The notes under the pieces: generated by a model
What the model was told of the DNA's origin: nothing
Database searches by the model: none
The model's input: the letters and a program-made list of their open reading frames with translations, nothing else
Origin: Tillus elongatus
Lineage: Eukaryota; Arthropoda; Insecta; Coleoptera; Cleridae
Length of the DNA: 64,000 nucleotides
Assembly (NCBI GenBank): GCA_964006375.1
Contig: OZ023269.1
Location: 130,626,809-130,690,808 of the forward strand
Reading direction: 5' to 3'
Made by a program: the position numbers and the translations under genes
Part shown: positions 47,387 through 57,242 of the stretch, one piece after another
How positions within the stretch are numbered: the stretch's first letter is position 1
Layout: every line of letters starts with the position of its first letter

Positions 47387-48420
47387 TTGTTCATAGGGGA
47401 GGCCAGGCTAAGACTATACAGACTAGCCTGCAATAATAGACTGAAGATCAACCCAGGCTGCAGGTGCCACGGCAAAATTCAGGAGATCGTGAAGGAGCCC
47501 ATGCTTGAAATGAGGTCAGACTTCACGAGCCCGAGAATCTCCAGGGATAACAATTTTACAGTGGTAATCCCCGACCGCGAGGCATGGTGCGGGGTGACCC
47601 CAGGCCTACCACGGGACGCGCTCGTCTGGTTCACGGATGTATCCGGCGGGGTGCGTGGGACGGGGGCAGGCGTTTATTCGGAAGGATCGAGGATAAGTCA
47701 CAGTATTTTTCTTGGGGCTCATGCAACGGTCTTTCAGACCGAAATGTACGCCATCTTGCACTGTGTGTGAGAGAACAAGAGGAGGGGCTACACCAACAAG
47801 TGGATCCTCACAGTCACAGACAGCCAGGCAGCCCTTAAGGCCCTAAGTAGCCGACGGGTAAATTCCAGGCTGGTAAGTGAATGTTGCGACGAGACGAGCG
47901 ACCTGGCTGGGTAAAATGACGTCACCCTCATCTGGGTGCCGGGTCACTCGGAGGTCAAAGGCAATTAAGAAGCTGACAGTCTCGCGAAGAGAGGGTCAGC
48001 ACTACCATTTATGGGACCAGAACCGGTCCTGGGCGTATCGAAAGGCACGGCCAGGGGAACCATCAAGTCCTGGGTAAGGAAGCAGCATAAGGCATAGTGG
48101 GCATATTGTCCAAGGCTGAAAGACCGGGAGTCATTAATTGGGCAACCCAGACCAAATAAAGCTGTGGAGCTGCTAAATTTTAGCAGAGGACAGCTCAGGA
48201 ATATAACAGGACTCTTGACGGGACATGTGGCTGTCACGGAACACCTGCATAAAATGGGTCGGTTCGACCTGGCATGCAGACTCTGCGGCTAGTGGGAGGA
48301 ATCAGCCCAGCACATCTTGTTCGAGTGTAAAGCTTTGGACTGAAAAAGACAACTGATCTACGGACAGCCTAGTCGGGAGACAGCGCAATATAAAACTTCA
48401 ACCTACCAATTGCTGTGCTG
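47387..48420 (+). pseudogene. Non-LTR retrotransposon RNase H domain and C-terminus, broken
   Basis: One frame from 47387 reads through four or more stops. RNase H motif 1 is ALVWFTDVSGG (catalytic Asp), motif 2 FQTEMYAILHC (Glu), motif 3 TVTDSQAALKALSS (Asp), motif 4 LIWVPGHSEVKGN-stop-EADSLAKRGS (final Asp). The tail reads LTGHVAVTEHLHKMGRFDLA, CRLCG and ESAQHILFECKALD, a zinc-knuckle-like Cys/His cluster. This arrangement is typical of RNase H-bearing LINEs of the I/Loa kind. Stops at 47768 (TGA), 47914 and about 47966 (TAA) fit point decay. Its GC content is well above the window average, suggesting a younger or different-origin insertion. Confidence 0.85.
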
Positions 48421-48994
48421 TGCAGACTAGTTCAAGGCAAAGTGATTTTGGAATGGGTGGGGTAGAAAAGACAAAGAGCATGCACAATAAGCTAAAGACT
48501 GCGGTGCTATCGGGCGGTAAAGACGCCCTAAGGGAGAAAAAAACAGGATTCTTGTCCCACCTATGCTGTATAAGAGTTAAAGTTAGATATGTCAGAAAAG
48601 CAAGTAAAAGGCGAATGCTGATAAAACGGACTATACAAGAGAGGTAAAGGTTGAATAGAGAAGAAACGAAATTACGAATAAATCGGTTTTCAACAGGTAT
48701 AAAGTTGAAATGTCTACAGTAAATATAGGATTAATTTTCTAAGAAGGTTTGGTTACATATAATACGTAAAAATGATAGAAAGAGGCCAAGTGAGAATAAA
48801 AAGAGGTCGCGAGGGGTCCAGACAAGGTTCGTCGAATGTTGTATGCAGGATAATTGGAAAAGATATCAGGAAAGAGCATGCAGAGAGGGTAGAGTGTGGG
48901 GAGAAAAGTGCAGGAAGAGGTATTGTTTGTAAATAGCATCAGCTTCAGTTTTGCCTCCACCTAATGGGAATAACCTTAAGAGTAGTAGTAATAA
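48421..48994 (+). other. Probable 3' UTR of the preceding retrotransposon, then unassigned DNA
   Basis: 48420-48620 remains GC-richer (TATCGGGCGGTAAAGACGCC) and likely belongs to the LINE; no family motif. Confidence 0.3.
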
Positions 48995-49330
48995 TATTGT
49001 CTCACCTGTGGGGACCCTCAATGTAAAACTGTTTATATAGGAAGAACAGGAAGGGCACTGGTTACCAGGGTCTCTAAACATCTTAGAAGCAGAAATAACG
49101 TCGATAACATCACTTCTGTCTTCGGTTGCCACCTCAGAGATAGCGGACACACCTTTGACAAGGAGAACGATGCTAGGATCCTTCACCCATCAAGTTTTGG
49201 CATGGAACAGTTTGTCTTGGAGGAAATTGAGATCTACAAGTACATAAATGGCTCCAATAATAAGGTTCTTAATGTTTCAAACACCAGCAACATGAACTTT
49301 CCTTCCATTTACAGAAACCTTATTGAATAA
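48995..49330 (+). pseudogene. Penelope-like element C-terminus, GIY-YIG endonuclease domain
   Basis: An open frame ending at TAA 49328-49330 reads YCLTCGDPQCKTVYIGRTGR, then ALVTRVSKHLRSRNN, SVFGCHLRDSGHTFDKEND, MEQFVLEEIEIYKYINGS and NFPSIYRNLIE. The YIG motif, the following Arg, the His in SKHL, and the catalytic Glu in LEEIEIYK fit the GIY-YIG nuclease that follows the reverse transcriptase in Penelope-like elements. The paired Cys (C-x4-C) before YIG is also a Penelope trait. The first GIY strand and all RT are cut off at 48995. The nuclease segment itself has no internal stop, so it may be relatively recent. A hammerhead-like core lies ~490 bp downstream. Confidence 0.85.
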
Positions 49331-49490
49331 ACTTTCAATGGTAGTGCTCTAGCTCCATATAATTAAAGTGCTTCTTTTGGTACCAAGTTCAAGAATAACC
49401 TTCTTTTCACATACAGAAAATCCTGAGTGAATAGACTTTCGTTTGCAGAAACCTGACTAGAACTTTCAATGGTAGTGCTCCGAATGACGT
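49311..49490. repeat. Direct repeat at the end of the Penelope ORF
   Basis: AACTTTCAATGGTAGTGCTC occurs at 49330-49349 and 49461-49480 (131 bp apart), each preceded by a CAGAAACCT segment. This is a short tandem duplication after the coding end. Confidence 0.8.
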
Positions 49491-49925
49491 GTGATCGACT
49501 CCAGCCATAGAGCAAAGATCGGTTGTTTCTTTGGTTCTCCCTCCGCGCCGTTGACATTTTCTCCGCCAGCCGTAGTTCACATGTCACTTTTGGTTGTCAT
49601 GTCATTTATCACTTGTCACCTTCAGTTTGCATTCTTGAGTTAAATATATAGAGATCCATGGGACTCCATTTTGTTCGTTAGATAAAATTAAACTAAAAAA
49701 AAAAGCGTCTTTTGCATTCATCCTCTACTTTCTTCAAGTATTGTAATGTGATGCATTGTAGACCTACCAGAAACATAGTTTCTGACAACCACCTTTTTAC
49801 ATTATAGGTCTAAACCCCTGAAGATGGCACGATAATGTGTTGAAACGCGTGGGGTTTTAAGAATAAATCAGTTTGTCTGGTAGTAAAAGCCTCTAATTTC
49901 CTTTAACCATAGTAGTAATAGTAGC
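49491..49925 (+). mobile_element. Penelope-like 3' region and terminal repeat
   Basis: Contains the ribozyme-like core at 49818 and a downstream tract (GGGGTTTTAAGAATAAATC, CTCTAATTTCCTTTAACC). It probably belongs with the GIY-YIG fragment at 48995. Confidence 0.55.
49818..49850 (+). ncRNA. Hammerhead-ribozyme-like core
   Basis: CTGAAGA (49818-49824), helix II GGCAC/GTGTT (two G-U pairs) with loop GATAAT, GAAA (49842-49845), palindromic CGCG. Same sequence family as 16366 and 60073. Confidence 0.55.
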
Positions 49926-50029
49926 CAGTTTATTGTTGACAGTTTGGTAAACATATGTATATCCTAAAAACAGCTTACTGTAAAATACAATAAATTTCAC
50001 CTCGTAGAAATAGGGTACGAAAATTAAAG

Positions 50030-50524
50030 ATGTCAAGTAGCATTAGCTCCCTTTTAGAACCCTTCGGAACTTTATCTAAATTAGGATGTGAACAAATACA
50101 CCTTGTGGGCCAGGATGAATTTAATAGAGCTTCTTATTTTATTAACACATAAATTCCGTCTAATATTTTAATATTCCCTTTGTACCCGACGAATTCGTTT
50201 AATATATTCCCTGAGGATCAATTGTGGCCTACCTTAGCTCATCCTAAAAATGCAATTTATATTCTACTTGTGAATAAGTCTCGGTGCCTCCGACGATATT
50301 TTAATGGATTTTGTCTTGCCCTCATTTGCCACTTTTTAACATTTAACTACGCGTTTCTCTCTGAGATTTAAAATTTTTTTAGTTCTCAAGATTAAGAAGA
50401 ACAAAGTGAATTATTTAAGGCTCAACGGGAAATTATTAACTTGTCTTACCTAATTCCTGAATATAAAGATGAGAATAAAATGGAGGCTTTGCATATATCA
50501 GATGGATTTCTTGGTTTTGTGTAA
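50030..50524 (+). pseudogene. Decayed protein-coding frame, product unrecognised
   Basis: From ATG 50030 one frame continues 165 codons to TAA 50522. It is broken only by stops at 50150, 50369 and 50393, with no frameshift needed. The text is protein-like throughout: LEPFGTLSKLGCEQIHLVGQ, DEFNRASYFINT, PTNSFNIFPEDQLWPTLAHP, KNAIYILLVNKSRCLRRYF, SELFKAQREIINLSYLIPEY and ALHISDGFLGFV. I cannot assign it. It has no RT, nuclease or transposase motif. It could be a host retropseudogene, a receptor-family pseudogene or an old viral or transposon gene. Codon composition is AT-rich like its surroundings. Confidence 0.5.
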
Positions 50525-51279
50525 GAAATGATAACATTTTCTTTCTTAACGGAATGAGAATTATTATTAAGAACAGAATATCAAACGTATAATTCAAGAC
50601 TTCCTAAAAATGGTTGCAAAATTTTATGATAGAATTATATTTTCCTGTAAAATGCCTTTCTTTTCCAGTTTTAGAAGTTTAAGAAGTGACTGACTTAAAT
50701 AACATTCTTATATCTAACAGCTTGTGACATGAAGATATGAGTATTTTTCCGCTTACGTTTCTCTTTATTTCCACTGGTTCAAATTTCCGTGAAAAGTTAA
50801 TTAGTAACTTTTTACATTTTCGGTTCTTTCTAATTTTAATTACAGATTATATAATTAAAGTTTTATGTATTTTATCGAAAAATACTCGGTCAGTCTTCAC
50901 AAAAATCATTTTTGTTTGCGTGGAAATGATTTGTTGTCAACTCTTTGTGAAATGTTAGTAATTAATAATAACTGTTTAATTCTTTTCGAATTTTGGCGTA
51001 AAAAACTTTTAAAACTTTTTCGTACAAAGATTTTTATATATATTTTTTGTAACGTTACTTAAGCCAATTTTTGTCAAAAAAATTGTCTATGTTGGTGATA
51101 GAAGATGTTAATTTTCATGTACAAATGTTTTTCAAAATTTTTGTAAAAAAGGTTTTTGTGAATAATTATATATTGGCAGATACAGTTTTTGTTTAAATTG
51201 CTTAAATAGGTTTGTTGGTCAGGAGAAGCGGCCAAATTTTTCGAGAAATTGTTAAGTATATTTTCGGATTTTTTTAATA
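50525..51279. other. Unassigned AT-rich DNA
   Basis: Two short frames (50737, 50865) are rich in Phe/Ile/Lys and look non-coding. Confidence 0.4.
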
Positions 51280-51375
51280 CTTTTTAGTGAAATTTCTTTT
51301 TAAAAAATCACTAATGGGGGATCTCGACTTTTGAATATTGAAAAAGTTTCTCCAAATGAGCGCGAACTGGGGTCA

Positions 51376-51460
<85 letters not shown>

Positions 51461-51790
51461 ACCGATAACTCGAAAAATAAAGGGCAGATTTTGATAAAAT
51501 TTGATGATTAAATTCTTTTTGCAAGTGGCTTGGACAAGTTCGTTAGCCAGGAAAATCGGATTAGTTTTCCCGAAAAGATTTTAGGTTTCCTTCTGGAAAA
51601 AATTCATATCTCCGGAAATAACAAAGATATGGCACACATTAACCAAACTGGTTTATGTTGTAAAAGTCAAACGTTGCACCAATATAGTCACCAGTATCTA
51701 TGTTAAAAGGAAAAAAGGTTATAGGCACTTAATGAAGCAACATTTTAGTGCCACTAAAAGTCAGAGAAGACGCAATATCAAAATATTGTA
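51280..51790 (-). repeat. TA-hairpin element, reverse
   Basis: Palindrome about 51283-51314, shortened conserved block, (TA)n 51379-51457, GATAACTCGAAAAATAAAG and the long spacer. The outer GACGCAGCAAG end is missing. Confidence 0.8.
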
Positions 51791-52021
51791 TGTGTTAAAC
51801 AAAATCTATTACATATTACAGACAACATTTATCTTTTCATGGCGCAAAAACTTCAGAAAGTAGCAGAAAGATTACTTTGAGAATTTTATAATTTCTCTCC
51901 TAAAAATGTCACACTAGAGGTTTGAAACGTGGCAATCAGTATAAGTATTACATATTACAAATAAATAACTTAAGACCATTATCTGTTATCTACCTTTCTT
52001 CATTGCAGTTTGTCAGAAGGC
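51791..52021. other. Unassigned; short match to 7565-7620
   Basis: ACAAATAAATAACTTAAGAC with TGTTATCTACCT (51957-51994) matches the sequence following the ORF1 fragment at 7589, so both are probably ends of one LINE family. Confidence 0.4.
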
Positions 52022-52200
52022 TTATGTGGTTTCATGGTAAGTATCCCTGACTGATGAGCGTATGGACGTGGGTTCAAATCTCACTGTTGACTGAATTTCT
52101 CTCTTAACTTTTTTTTTACTTTATTTCGTCTTTAATTCCATTGTAACGTTATAACTATGTAGTATTTTAGTTGAATTATTTATCTTTTGTTAGAGTGTTA
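52022..52200 (+). mobile_element. tRNA-headed SINE, SINE-1-related body
   Basis: A box TGGTTTCATGGTAAG (52027-52041), B box GGTTCAAATC (52071-52080), then TTATTTCGTCTTTAATTCC and GTAACGTTATAACTATG, which resemble the start of the SINE-1 body but with a different head. Confidence 0.6.
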
Positions 52201-52559
52201 ACATGTTGAGCCAAACACCCGGTATTAGTTTTTCTATGTAAAAAATATGAGCGGAGTTGATGTTGTTTATCTAGCCAGATGTTTGTCGGCGTGTTCCAAT
52301 ATCCATATAGTAAATTTCTAGATCCAAAGGAAACGTGCAGATTCTTTAAATACCTCGGTTCCCTTTTAAGCTATTATCCGTATATTAGATAAGGGCTCAT
52401 AAATATGTCGACCAGAAGATTAACAAGCAGGTCTTCGACCTAGTAGTTTCACCACACAATAAACAAACGATCGTTCCCGGACGACAATTTTACTTCGGAC
52501 TAGTTCGTTTACCTTGACGCGATATAAATACATGTAGCTAGTTGATTAAGTTAGAATTT
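52201..52559. other. Unassigned DNA
   Basis: Nothing recognised. Confidence 0.4.
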
Positions 52560-52660
52560 ATCTTCCTCTGAAGATGCTGACTTTGTCAACGAAACGATCG
52601 TAAGATCTTTGAAATAAGTGTTGTGGTGATTTGGATTTTCTCAAAGTGTACTTGTCAATA
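52560..52660 (+). mobile_element. Penelope-like repeat, hammerhead family 1
   Basis: Core plus GTTGTGGTGATTTGG and AAGTGTACTTGTCAAT, as at 53745. Confidence 0.55.
52568..52600 (+). ncRNA. Hammerhead-ribozyme-like core
   Basis: CTGAAGA (52568), helix II GCTGAC/GTCAAC (one mismatch) with a TTT loop, GAAA (52591), palindromic CGATCG. Confidence 0.5.
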
Positions 52661-53353
52661 TAATAGCTTAAATTCTTTGAATTGTTTTCTATTTAAATGA
52701 TGTAAACTTTTTAGATTTATCACTTTGAAAGCAAACCAACCGGAAGACTCTTGGTATGCGACAATTTTTTTCCACAGGCGATCTGTAAATATAGTGAACG
52801 TATGAATTCCACTCAGAGATAAGTTTTACAATTTACAATGATCTCTCGAACCTTTCCAACGACGTGATTAAAAATAAACCCTCAAGCTACAACCATCTTG
52901 TACCCGCTTTACTAGTAAATTGTTCTATATATAAAGTCAAGTCTGTCTTCCATTCTTAAGGGATTTGTATAAAAAAGACATTAAAATAGTCTCGCGGTGT
53001 TTTTGTTGGTATTTAGGAATTAACACCTTTTGTACGTGTATGTTCGCCGACCGTTTGTGAGGATTAGAAATAAAAAGAAACAAACACACAAACAACATGT
53101 TGAAATCTCCGGTAGTGATTAAATGTAAATGAGTGATTTAATAGGACATGTTAAGTAGATCTGTTAGAATTAATCTAGAATGCTGTTTCATGTTCAACTG
53201 CAGATTTGAGCGTCTTCATTCTAATCTAACATCCGACAAGGCATGCCTCATATCTCTCATACAACTAAACTATAATTTTTGCAGTGCATATAAATAGATT
53301 TTGAAAATATTATAGAAGCTCAGTGTAGATCTACACTGAAACTACAACTTCAC
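52661..53353. other. Unassigned DNA
   Basis: Nothing recognised on either strand. Confidence 0.4.
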
Positions 53354-53415
53354 CCAGAGCCGGATTTAAAGCTGTTAAAGTCCCGCGGCAATCAAGATGT
53401 GGAGGCCCCCGTATT
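53354..53415. mobile_element. Possible hAT terminal fragment
   Basis: CAGAGCCGGATTTAAAGC followed by GGAGGCCCCCG resembles the termini of many insect hAT elements (CAGNGCCGG...GGCCCC). No second end found. Confidence 0.4.
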
Positions 53416-53492
53416 AAATTAGAAATAAAATTAATTAAAATATGGGATCTAGAATTATTATATAACCACAAGGCATCTTTTTAAAGACCTTA

Positions 53493-53525
53493 CGATCGTT
53501 TCACTAACTACGTTAGCATCATCAG
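53493..53525 (-). ncRNA. Hammerhead-ribozyme-like core
   Basis: Minus strand: CTGATGA (53525-53519), helix II GCTAAC/GTTAGT, GAAA, CGATCG. Near-identical to 53763. Confidence 0.55.
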
Positions 53526-53762
53526 AAGTTAAAAAGATTCTAAACTAAATTAACAGCTACAAATGTATTTATATGATAGCTATATAGACGAACTAAACCG
53601 AAGATAATTTTTTCTTAGTTGGAGACCCATCGTTTGTCTATTGTGTCTACATTGAACGGACGAGGTTGACGAACTACTTTAATCTCCTAGTTGACAACTT
53701 TATGAGCTTTTATCTAATTTAAAGGATAAGGGGCTTAATTTATTTTAGATTTTTGTCATCCT

Positions 53763-53795
53763 CTGATGATGCTGACGTGGTTAGTGAAACGATCG
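53763..53795 (+). ncRNA. Hammerhead-ribozyme-like core, best preserved
   Basis: CTGATGA (53763-53769), helix II GCTGAC/GTTAGT (six pairs, two G-U) with a GTG loop, GAAA (53786-53789), palindromic CGATCG (53790-53795). Confidence 0.6.
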
Positions 53796-53999
53796 TAAGG
53801 TCTTTAAAAAGATGTGTTGTGGTGATTTGGGTTATCCAAGTGTACTTATTAGTGCTCATCACAAGTTCCAGTTTTCACATAGTAATATATAGATTCATAA
53901 ACACCAATAAATGTAGGCTAAAAAAATTATTTTAGCTAAGCTTGTCAAGCTTTCTTTGATGCAATATTATTAATTAATTAATTAAATTGAATACAATTT

Positions 54000-54225
54000 T
54001 TTTTAGTCTCATTTCACTTTAGAGTTATCTAATCTAATTGTTGTTATTCCGATGAATTTTTTAGGGAGTTTTTGTATAAAAAATCATTTGAGAAAGAGGT
54101 GATGAAAGTTTTAAGACTTAATTCAATTTGAATAGCATATCTGGTTGTTTCTTCTTGCCCTAACTTAGTGAAACCGTTCCATATTTAATACAGTCGTAGA
54201 CTTTTCCCGTGGATTTGCAAGTGCT
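54000..54225 (+). mobile_element. SINE-1 body without head
   Basis: TTAGTCTCATTTCACTTTAG, GATTGAGAAAGAGG-like spacer, GAATAGCATATCTGGTTGTT and CTTAGTGAAACCGTTCC, ending at the hairpin of the next TA-hairpin copy. The same junction occurs at 9903 and 19256. Confidence 0.65.
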
Positions 54226-54227
54226 TG

Positions 54228-54349
54228 TTTTAGGGAATTTTCTTAAAAAACAAAACACTAACGAGGAGATCCCGACTTTTGAATTTAGAAGAAATTTCTT
54301 CAAATGAGCGCGAACTAGACCCCCTAGAACCCATATCCAAGGTCAGTTT

Positions 54350-54433
<84 letters not shown>

Positions 54434-55420
54434 GGTGAACAATTTACCAAAATTTAGGTTTGCAAGTTTAAAGACAAAAAAGATAGAAGAATTTAAAGAA
54501 AAAAAAAAGGGATTTCCTCAAAACGTAAAAAGTCGCGATTTGAAACGTCAAAATTGGCAACATTTAGGCAAAAAACCTGAAAGAAATACGCATTGTGTAA
54601 AGAGTGTTCCGCAAACCTTTAAGTTTTGGCTTCAACCATCATTTCCCTTCATGTTACTAAAATATTTCCAGAAAATTCATTTAAAATAGACCCTTTCTCT
54701 GATGCTTTAGCAGTAGTTTTAGTTAAGTTTGTGGTTTAACGGTCTATAATTTTTGTAGAAAAAAGTCGTTAATGAGGACACCACGGCTTTTGAATTCTAA
54801 AAAGATTTCTTCAAATGAGCGCAAACTAGCCCCCGCTAGAACTCATATCCGGGTTTACTTTCTGTTTACATATATACAGGCTGACGCATTTTTACGGTAA
54901 AGCTCAATATAATTCTTATAATGGAAGATACGAAAATAAATTGCATACATTACCTATAGGCTGTCTTGAGCGACATCTTATAAAATTATTTTGACAATCA
55001 CAGAATGGCCCATAAATCGTTGGTGATACCTACAATTTTTTTTTGAACATTCCTTATTGCATTTTTCATTTTTCATCGAAATATGGTGCATGTTTATAAA
55101 GAAAAATCTAGACGCAGTAAGTGCGTTTTGGTAGCGAATTTTCATTAAATGTTTCAACATTCAATAACGCAATTTGCTATTAACCTAAGGTATGTCAGCT
55201 AGGAAACGAGTTTTCTCGGAAACATTTTAAGCTTATTTTCGGAAAATGTTTGTACATTATCAAACAAGTTATTTTGATAAAATATGGTACATTGTTCCTA
55301 CTATATAGGTCATACCGGTGACCAAATTGATGCCTGTTTACATTTAAGAGACATATTTGTATTAAAAATATTTTTATGAAAATTCACTTCTATAACGCAC
55401 TTGCTGCGTCCAAACTTTTT
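54228..55420 (-). repeat. TA-hairpin element, complete long form, reverse
   Basis: Palindrome 54230-54260, conserved block, (TA)n 54354-54430, AAGGGTGAACAATTTACC, CCTCAAAACGT, the second block 54765-54870, TACGGTAAAGCTCAATATAA, TTAACCTAAGG, ACCTATATAGT-type segment, and outer end ATAACGCACTTGCTGCGTCC at about 55392-55411. Best reference copy, about 1.2 kb. Confidence 0.9.
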
Positions 55421-55543
55421 ATACATGTTTTATTTATATCCAGATATTTGTCTAATTTTGTTTATACCCATGTTTCATTGTATATTTACCTGTTTATTTA
55501 CAAATTAATTATTTTTTGACTGTTTCTAAGTCTATTTTATCTA

Positions 55544-55545
<2 letters not shown>

Positions 55546-55606
<61 letters not shown>
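55546..55606. repeat. (TA)n microsatellite
   Basis: About 60 bp, preceded by CTATCTATAT; not in a TA-hairpin block. Confidence 0.95.
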
Positions 55607-55610
<4 letters not shown>

Positions 55611-56254
55611 TTATTTATTATTAAATAAATTGCTTTTTATAAGCTGCTGAGGTTCAAGAGTTACAACTAGTAATTTTTGTTTACATAACAGAGTCGCTCA
55701 GGCTTTCCAATAGCAAATAATAGTAAGGGTATAATCATTGTAAGGCCAAGCTTTATGTCTATTCTCAGAAACCAGCTTCGTTGTAAAGCTTCCCAATCTC
55801 AAGTAACAATTAGAAACCGACGAAACGACAACATTTGCCTTGTTGCTTGATTAAAATTAATATAAGTTACTTTGTGAGAAATTGGTAACATTGTTACATA
55901 GATTTGTATTATGCTCTGTGGTCATGTTGAACTAAATGTCACCAGGAGTATAAACAACACAAGCTCTAGCTTTACAAACATGGCTCTATATTATGCATGT
56001 GTAGAGATTCAATTGTTACATAATACGGACTACAACCTCACTATATCAGATGTGTCCATAGATTTGTTACATAAGTCTCAATTAACACTAATCAATACTG
56101 GTAACTAATTCATTGCTAATTACCAGGAACAACAGATAGAGCCGTTGGCATGGCTTTGATGAAGAGTATCAAAGGCCACAGAAGCTTAGAATATGGTTTA
56201 CAGAAAAATACAAAAAGTTCTTTTTATCTTGTTGTTTACAAATGTAAAAAGATC
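55607..56254. other. Unassigned AT-rich DNA
   Basis: A 65-codon frame at 55911 has plausible composition but no motif. Confidence 0.4.
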
Positions 56255-56300
56255 GGACGCAGCAAAAGCATTAGGGTAGCGAATTTTTATAAAAAAGTGT
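56255..56300 (+). repeat. TA-hairpin element 5' end, solitary
   Basis: CGGACGCAGCAAAAGCATTA then GTAGCGAATTTTTAT. Confidence 0.55.
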
Positions 56301-56359
56301 TTCTTTTAAAAAACTTATAGTTGAATAATAATTAATTAAATTTGAAATAAATACAAAGT

Positions 56360-56480
56360 GAAGATTGGAACCTGTGATGAGCACTGATGCGTACCCTTGG
56401 AGAACTCAAATCACCACAACACATCTTTTAAAGACCTGACGATCGTTTCTGTACAAAGCTGGCGTTATCAAAGGATGAAA
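56360..56480 (-). mobile_element. Penelope-like repeat, hammerhead family 1, decayed
   Basis: Minus strand: AAACGATCGTCAGGTCTTTA, GTTGTGGTGATTTGAGTTCT and TGCTCATCACAGGTTCC, as at 53745. Confidence 0.55.
56440..56471 (-). ncRNA. Decayed hammerhead-like core
   Basis: Minus strand: TTTGATAA replaces CTGATGA; GAAA and CGATCG kept. Confidence 0.35.
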
Positions 56481-56589
56481 AAGGTGAGTTAATTTTCTAA
56501 TTAATTAAAAAAACAGCAAACAATTTTTATGTATTTACTTTTACCTAACTGGTCTGATACAGTCCGATACAGTCCTCCTGGGCACCACC

Positions 56590-57242
56590 TCCTATAATTT
56601 TTAGCTAATTTTCGTAGAAAAAATTCCTTAATGAGGAGACCGCGGTTTTTGAATTGTAAGAAGATTTATTCAAATGAGCGCAAACTAGGCCCCCTAGAAT
56701 CAATATCCGGGTTTACTTTCTGTTTACATATATACAGGGTGACGCATTTCTACAGCAAAGCGCAATATAATTGTTATTATGCAAGATACGAGAAAAAATT
56801 GCATACGGTACTTATAGGGTGTCTGTGCTGCATCTTATAAAATTATTTTGACAATCACAGGATGGCGCTTAAGTTGTTGTCCCTTATTGTATTTTTTCAT
56901 CGAAATATGATGCATGTTTGTAAAAAAAATCGAGACGCAGTAAATGCGTTTTGGTAGCGAATTTTCATTAAATGCTTCAAAATTTAATAACTCAATTTGC
57001 TATTAACCTAAGGTTCGTCAGATAGGAAACGAGTTTTCTCGGAAACCTTTTAAGTTTATTTTCGGAAATTTTTTGTACATTTTCAAACAAGTTATTTTGA
57101 TAAAATATGGTACATTGTTTCTACTATATAGGTTATACCGGTGACCAAATTGATGCCTGCTTGCATTAAAGAGACATATTTGCTATTAAAAGCATTTTAA
57201 TGAAAATTCACTTCCATAACGCACTTGCTGCGTCCAGACTAT
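56590..57242 (-). repeat. TA-hairpin element, outer half of the long form, reverse
   Basis: Second block (GAGGAGACCGCGG at about 56634), ACAGGGTGACGCATTTCTAC, spacers, and outer end ATAACGCACTTGCTGCGTCC at about 57216-57235. Confidence 0.85.

Larger units (their letters stand above)
53440..53890. mobile_element. Inverted pair of Penelope-like repeats, hammerhead family 1
   Basis: The left unit (minus, 53440-53560) and right unit (plus, 53745-53890) share AACGATCGTAAGGTCTTTAA, the ribozyme core and the CTTCTGATGATGCT / CCTCTGATGATGCT lead, facing each other across ~190 bp. The same geometry is seen at 16320-17020. Confidence 0.6.
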
